Shown: positions 59,160 to 64,000 of the stretch, piece after piece
Layout: the number at the start of each line of letters is the position of its first letter
Numbering within the stretch: position 1 is the first letter of the stretch
Made by a program: the position numbers and the translations under genes
The notes under the pieces: generated by a model
What the model was told of the DNA's origin: nothing
The model's database searches: none
What the model saw: only the letters and a program-made list of their open reading frames with translations
Assembly: GCF_023065955.2 (NCBI RefSeq)
Contig: NW_026623089.1
Span: forward strand, 29,542,767 to 29,606,766
Length of the DNA stretch: 64,000 nucleotides
Direction of reading: 5' to 3'
Source of the DNA: Ursus arctos
Lineage: Eukaryota > Chordata > Mammalia > Carnivora > Ursidae

Positions 59160-59358
59160 ATTTTAGTTTTTTGAAGATTTTATTTATTTGGGAGAGTGAG
59201 AGAGAGAGAGAGAGAGCAGGAGCAGAGAGAGAGGGAGAAGCAGACTCCCCACTAAACAAGGAGCCTGATGTGGTACTTGATGCCAGGACCCTGGGACCAC
59301 AACCAGAGCCGAAGGCAGACGGTTAGACGCTTATCCAACTGAGCCACCCAGGCACCCC
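59160..59358 (-). mobile_element. CAN-SINE in the nested L1 (first)
   Basis: The TSD TAAGTTCTT lies at 59151-59159 and 59359-59367. The element ends GCCACCCAGGCACCCC. Confidence 0.9.
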
Positions 59359-59367
59359 TAAGTTCTT

Positions 59368-59577
59368 TTATTTATTTATTTATTTATTTAGACTTCATTC
59401 ATTTATTTGACAGAGAGAGAGGCAGCCAGCGAGAGAGGGAACACAAGCAGGGGGAGTAGGAGAGGAAGAAGCAGGCTCCCAGCAGAGGAGCCTGATGTGG
59501 GACTCGATCCCATAACGCTGGGATCACGCCCTGAGCCGAAGGCAGACGCTTAATGACTGAGCCACCCAGGCGCCCCC
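59368..59577 (-). mobile_element. CAN-SINE in the nested L1 (second, same target)
   Basis: It is flanked by TAAGTTCTT (59359-59367) and TAAATTCTT (59578-59586), the same target used by its neighbour. Confidence 0.9.
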
Positions 59578-59911
59578 TAAATTCTTATTTTAATTCCAGT
59601 TAGTGAACAGACAGTGTTACATTAGTTTCAGGTGTACAATATAATGATTCAACACCTCCACATATCACACTGTGCTCTTCCTCATGACTTTCTTAACACT
59701 GTCTTTTCTCTAACTTATTTTATTGTAAGAACACGGTATATAATAGACAAAATATGTGTTAATCAACTATTTATATTGTCAGTAAAGTTTCTGGTGAACA
59801 GCAGCTATGATTAGTAGTTAAGTTTTGGGGGAGTCAAGAGTTATGTGCGGATTATTGACTGTGCAGAGGGTCAGCACCCCCAAGCCCCACATCGTTCCAG
59901 GGTTAACCATG

Positions 59912-60216
59912 TAGGATGCATATTTGTAACAGAGCTTTGTATTGTGTTGTGAAACCCTTCCACACTGTTGTTTGTTCCTGGCAGATTGTCCCACGTCTGC
60001 TGATAGACGTTCCAAAGTTCCATGGGAAACGTGGAAGAAACGCAAACGCCGTAAGGCTAATGCGTTTGTAACTGAGCCTCGGGCGCTGGAACTGGTGCGC
60101 TCCCATGTCCTGGGTCGTCTGGCGTGCAGTCTGACTCCACACTCTAGTCCACACTTCCAGCGAGGTTTATCACCATACTTTCTAGCAGGTCTGTAAACCG
60201 AGTTGTCATCATCCAC
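59912..60216 (-). pseudogene. MULE transposase remnant, FLYWCH-like and C-terminal parts
   Basis: Two frames are involved. The frame from about 60216 gives YGDKPRWKCGLECGVRLHA, with W-x-C, C and H spaced as in FLYWCH fingers. A different frame from 60023 gives ELWNVYQ...TNNSVEGFHN...HP. The conserved 'RTNN.VEGxH' block is characteristic of MULE transposases. The loss between the two parts indicates an internal deletion and frameshift. Confidence 0.7.
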
Positions 60217-60533
60217 TATTTTAAGACCCCACCTCGTCTACTTGTCACTGCATAGACCACTAGGAGCGCTAGCTGAGGTTTACATAAGAATGAGAGTTTT
60301 ATCAATGGAGAAATGACAACTAGCTTCAATAGATTAACTCTGCGGAAGGCAGCCGATTCATCAATGAATAAAGGAGACTGTCAACCAGTTATTTTATCTT
60401 TCACGGCAAAACTGCCTTATAGTCCATCAGTTATATGATGACAATGTTTGCTCTGAAAATGCTCACAACAAAGAGGTCTATGGAAAACTATCTAGAACCA
60501 TGGATTTGTGTGTATACCGACTTTTTAAAAAAG

Positions 60534-60551
60534 TGTGTGTGTGTGTGTGTT
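60534..60551. repeat. (GT)n microsatellite
   Basis: A run of GT units lies just outside the MULE right end. Confidence 0.85.
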
Positions 60552-62904
60552 CCTTAAGCTTTGCTTCCATGTGGTTTGGTGGAAAACTTTATGAGCCTTA
60601 CGGGGAAAGGCAATAAAAGATCCTTGTCATGACAAGGCTGAAATGGCTCAGCCAGGACTGTGGGTGCCTTCTACCCACAAGGCACCTCTAAAGAAAGACT
60701 CTTTCTAGCCATCCTGGATCCCATAAAGCTTCCATGTAAGCCACTTTGAATGAGTTGTACCACAAATAAGCTATAAGAGCAGGGCTGGGCCTTACCCATC
60801 TCAGGAGCCCCAGGGCTCAAGTCAGTGCCTGACACACAATAGGTGCTCAATAAGGGCTGAGACACCCACCAGGGAATGGATTACATGGGGGAATGGATCA
60901 CAGGTGGGGTGACGAGAGCTCAGGTGTCCTGGGAAGAGGTGGGGGTGAGAATAGAAAAGGGAGGCAACGGAAGGAACATGCCAGGCAGAAAACAGCAGAC
61001 TTCCTGGTGGAGCCGTCCTTAGGCCCCAGTCTCAGGGGAAGGCAAGCAGCTGGGGGGCCAGGGAAGGTCGCAGCTGGCTCTGCCTGCAGGGTTTCCCAGA
61101 GTAGAAGGCTGCAGGCCTACCCCATCCGGGACAGCCTAGCCATGGCCCATATCACCTGCCCTTCCTGAGACCAGTCTGACCAGGGCTTAAGATCTGTGTC
61201 AAGCAAGCGCTGAGTCAGGTGTGTGTGTGTGTGGGGGGGACTGGCAGGGGGCAGGGAAGACAGGTCAGGCCTCATTCTCTCAGGTGTGCTCCACCAGAGA
61301 GGCCAGGCGGAACCAGCCTCCTCACCCTCCTCACCCTCCACCCCTACTCCCAGGGCTTGAGAGAAAGGCAGACTCCCAAGGTGCCAAAACCCAGGAGAAA
61401 GCAAGGCCCTGGGAAGGCTCCCTTGCAGACAGGAGACAGCTGATACATGTGTTAGGAGGAGACCCTGTTTCACCCCAAACTCCCCTGCCCCTGCCATGGA
61501 TCCATGCAGACAGGCTCTGGCTAGGGTGGGGAGGCGGAGGGGGCCGACCTGGGACAGCAGGAGTTATCTGTTTTCAGCACAACCACCAAAGGGACAGGGA
61601 GGGAGCCCCGTGGGCTCAGCTCCAGCTGCTGGAAAAGGCATCCTCTCAGTTTCAACTCAGCTGGAGGTCAAGAACTGCTGAGGCTGGCAGCCCAGCCAGG
61701 GATGCTGTTTGCTTGTGAGTGAGCATCCGGTCGCCGTGGCGACCCAGGGCAGCACCAGCCAGGAGCCAGCCACAAGGCCAGGAGCAGAGCCCTCCCTGCT
61801 CTAGCACTGGCCTTGACCTTTCCAGCTGGGAAAGCTGATGCAAAACAGTCCACTGCCTTCCCGGGACGTGACCATGGCCTGTGTAGACAGCAAAGATGCA
61901 CAAGCCTCTGTCCTGTCCTTGGGAGGGCCCAGGACATGCTCAGAAAGACCAAATCAGAAAGTGATGAAGGCCACAAGAGGCACGAACAAGGACTAACAGG
62001 GCTTTAAAGGAGAAAGAACTCACCTTGACAGGGAGCATAAAGGGAAAAAGATGCATAAAAGCTTCTGGGGAAGAGATGGCATGAAACAAGGAAGCAAACA
62101 CATATCCTCCTTTGGCCAGCTCCAACTCCACAAATGAAGAGCCCCTTGGTTTGGGGTGCTCGCTCAGGCTAGCTGCTTTCCCTGATCCAGTCAGTCCCCT
62201 GCTACCTTGCTCCCCCCCAACCCTCAGCGTCCCACTTGGCTGCTCAGCCCCACCTCTTGCCTGCCAGGTGGCTGACCACCCAGCCGCCGGTATTACAATG
62301 CCCCTTCTGGCCTTGTCCCCACCTCAGCTCAGCTTTTCTGTTCTGGACTCATCTGGATATTCCCTTGCGGTGGCAAATCCTTACCAAAATCCCATCACAT
62401 TCCTCACCTGGGGGCCTGGAACCACAAGGCAGTCTGCTTCAGGCCTGGAACAGTTCACGGTAGTTTCCAAGGTCCCCGGTCACTGGACAGTTTCTTGGAA
62501 CACAACACTGGGTGTGCAGAAAGGGCCAAAGGGTCGGGTTCTGGACCTGGTGCCAAATCGGCCCCAGGAGCTGGCTGAAGGCTGCAGCCCAGGGACTGGC
62601 CCTAGGACCCACAACTCCACACAGTCAGGGCTTCCCTGTTCCAACTGCCCTTCTTCTCATTTTTTATGTGGTTTAAAAGGTGACATATGCCAAGTGGGGG
62701 GCGGAGTACATAATAGAAACATAAGAAGAAAAAGATGTAAGTCTCCCAAATCCTATCACCCAACAAAAACCGGCAATAACATGTCAAGAGATTTTCATTC
62801 CGTTTTTCTCAAGGTGCACACACATTGCTGGGACCACAGAGAGTGTACACTCCACACCGTGACCATTCGAGTATCTTTGATCCTATTTTTATTTTCATCT
62901 GACT

Positions 62905-63005
62905 CCAGCCGCCATTCCAGTGGTTTGCAACCCTTGCTGCTCATCAGATTTACCTGTGGAAGTTCCGTGAAAATGCAGATGTCCAGGTTCCACCCCTGGA
63001 GAGCA
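62905..63005 (+). mobile_element. MER5A-like hAT remnant
   Basis: 'cagtggtttgcaacccttgc', 'gatttacctgtggaagttcc' and 'gtccaggttccacccctgga' follow MER5A. Confidence 0.65.
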
Positions 63006-63157
63006 ATTCAGAAAATAAAGGAAATCCAGAATACATAAGACACTTCAAAAAATCCTGCTGCTTTTGTTTCATATAGAAACATTCAATAAATATTCATTGA
63101 GCACTCACTGTTTGCTGGGCACTGTACAGGATACGTTTCTTCCTCACAGAAAGCTAC

Positions 63158-63192
63158 GTCATTCACTCGTTCATTCATTCATTCATTCAAGA
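63158..63192. repeat. (CATT)n microsatellite
   Basis: CATTCATTCATT-type units lie in a MIR-like tail. Confidence 0.85.
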
Positions 63193-63849
63193 AACATGAG
63201 TGGAGCTTCTCCTACGCACCAGACCCCAACATGGGGAACAGGGACACAAAGTCAATGAGACAGGCTCTCAAGGTCAGAGCTACTAAGAGAGAGAGAGAGA
63301 GATGTAAGGAGATAAGAGAAACCAATGCCCAAATGCAAGGGCTGCACTCTACACAGAACGGTGGGGACACAGGAGATGGGTCTCACCCAGCCTGTGGCAG
63401 GTCCTAAAGTCTGCTCTGAATCGAAGGTACAAGCAGGGTCGAGCCAGGCGGAGGAAACAATATTAGCAAGGCCTCCAGGGCGAGCAGGGTCTGAGAATCA
63501 CAAACAGTGCCATCAGAATGCACCATGCAAGATGGGACGTGGACAGGTCACAGAGGGCCTTTAGGCCAGTGAAACAGTGTGGATATTACTCCGTAAGAGA
63601 TGAGAGACCTGTAAAAAGGTGAAGCGGAAGTTGTGACAGCTGACTCTGGAATGCGTGCATCGGGTGGGTCTCAGGGGCCTAGACTGGAGGCAAGAGGGCC
63701 ACTTAGGAGGGTGCTACATTAGCAGAGGAGAGAAAAGAAGGACCTGCACTTGGACTTTGTTGAGTGTCTCTTACGTAGCAGGCAGAGTTTAGCGGGCATG
63801 GAGACGAGCGATGGATTTGAGAGGTACTTGAGTTACATATTTAGATTAT

Positions 63850-64000
63850 TTCTATTTTTTCACACTAGGATGAAAGTCTGCATACATACAGCTTTGCACG
63901 TACTTCAGCTCATTTCCCTATGAGAAAGTCCTTGTGGTAGAATTTCTAGGTCAAAGGTAGGGATATTTTTAAGGTTCTTGGTGCCCTTTGCCAAACTGCT
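63850..64000 (-). mobile_element. Old L1-like remnant at the right edge
   Basis: 'gtggtagaatttctaggtca', 'aaggtagggatatttttaag' and 'ccctttgccaaactgct' look like the complement of an old L1 3' region. It is cut by the window end. Confidence 0.5.

Larger units (their letters stand above)
59143..59680 (-). mobile_element. 5'-truncated L1 3' end inside the Tigger element
   Basis: Poly-T at 59141-59150 leads into 'aagttcttattttag', resuming at 59578 with 'taattccagttagtgaacag' and 'ttcaggtgtacaatataatg'. This is the complement of carnivoran L1 3' sequence. Flanking Tigger text is duplicated (TTCTTATGATTTTCTT versus TTCCTCATGACTTTCTT), as expected of a TSD. Confidence 0.7.
59026..59911 (+). mobile_element. 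Tigger/MER2-type DNA transposon inserted in the MULE
   Basis: The left end CAGTTGACCCTTGAACAA is flanked by TA (59024-59025). The right end is the complement of a similar sequence (CGTTCCAGGGTTAACC) followed by TA (59912-59913). Internal text (AAATGGGTTTGAACTGCACA, TTAAGTTTTGGGGGAGTCAA) matches the MER2/Tigger pattern. It is non-autonomous, with no transposase coding. Confidence 0.85.
58539..60504 (-). mobile_element. Decayed Mutator-like (MULE, Ricksha-like) DNA transposon with internal transposase remnant
   Basis: Long terminal inverted repeats of about 110 bp pair 58539-58652 with 60391-60504; for example, left TAAGGCCATTCTGGC pairs with the complement of GCAAAACTGCCTTA. On - the interior encodes a FLYWCH-like zinc-finger remnant near 60120-60200 (RWKCGLECGVRLHA). 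It also encodes the C-terminal MULE transposase signature, ELWNVYQ then LPGTNNSVEGFHNTIQ, at about 59920-60020, and a continuation to a stop at 58926-58928. Most of the catalytic domain is missing. Left subterminal sequence holds a tandem duplication. A Tigger-type element (59026-59911) interrupts it. FLYWCH fingers plus this C-terminal signature are typical of MULE transposases; the Ricksha name is from memory. Confidence 0.75.
41590..64000 (-). other. UBTD1 intron 1 (22.4 kb seen, continues beyond the window)
   Basis: Apart from repeats I find no exon here. The expected first exon (MGNCVGRQRR) is not present, in keeping with the very long first intron of this gene in mammals. It contains L1, LTR-like, SINE, MIR, MER5A, Tigger and MULE remnants. 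Stretches without a recognised repeat (about 46.5-49.5, 54.4-57.4 and 60.6-62.9 kb) show no supported gene. Confidence 0.85.

Noticed and set aside
62112..63038. 308-codon open frame on + in UBTD1 intron 1
   Set aside because: It begins at TTG, not ATG, and its end runs into a MER5A remnant. Composition is unremarkable and no domain is visible.

Overview
This window is nuclear DNA from a carnivoran mammal. It is full of tRNA-derived CAN-SINEs: a GGGGCGCCTGGGTGGCTCAG head, a CT-rich middle, an AATAAA-type A tail, and clean target-site duplications (TSDs). Most copies resemble the subfamily I associate with bears and pinnipeds, so an arctoid carnivoran (bear, panda or seal) is my best guess; species is not resolved. 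The protein-coding content is a syntenic block matching human 10q24.2, read in the opposite orientation: MORN4 (+), then HOGA1, C10orf62, ANKRD2 and UBTD1 (all -).

Layout. 1-4170: the coding part of MORN4, four coding exons on + (146 aa). 4170-5345: a short convergent intergenic gap. 5346-27675: HOGA1 on -, seven coding exons (327 aa), the mitochondrial enzyme that ends hydroxyproline breakdown. Its 11 kb first intron hosts the same-strand intronless C10orf62 gene (22614-23312). 27676-28448: a CpG-rich HOGA1 promoter. 28449-37335: ANKRD2 on -, nine coding exons (337 aa), a muscle ankyrin-repeat stress protein with a TATA promoter. 37340-38910: intergenic, with two strong CTCF-like motifs. 38920-64000: UBTD1 on -; coding exons 2 and 3 are present, the first coding exon (about 23 codons) lies beyond the right edge, and 41590-64000 is all intron 1. 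Every splice junction I placed is GT-AG and every reading phase closes. The summed coding lengths give 146, 327 and 337 aa, and 227 aa for UBTD1 once the missing 70 nt are added.

The genes do not form a pathway: they are independent neighbours (a MORN-repeat scaffold, glyoxylate metabolism, muscle mechanosignalling, a ubiquitin-like regulator, a gene of unknown role).

The most unusual structure is at 58.54-60.50 kb in UBTD1 intron 1. It is a decayed Mutator-like (MULE) DNA transposon with long terminal inverted repeats and recognisable transposase remnants. A Tigger/MER2-type transposon sits inside it at a TA, an L1 3' end sits inside that, and two CAN-SINEs sit inside the L1, both at the same target sequence. 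Other points of interest are an open, hydrophobic, AUG-less stretch just upstream of the C10orf62 start, the ATG-to-ATA change at the human-type ANKRD2 start, an in-frame 18-bp duplication in ANKRD2, and several nested SINE/L1 clusters.
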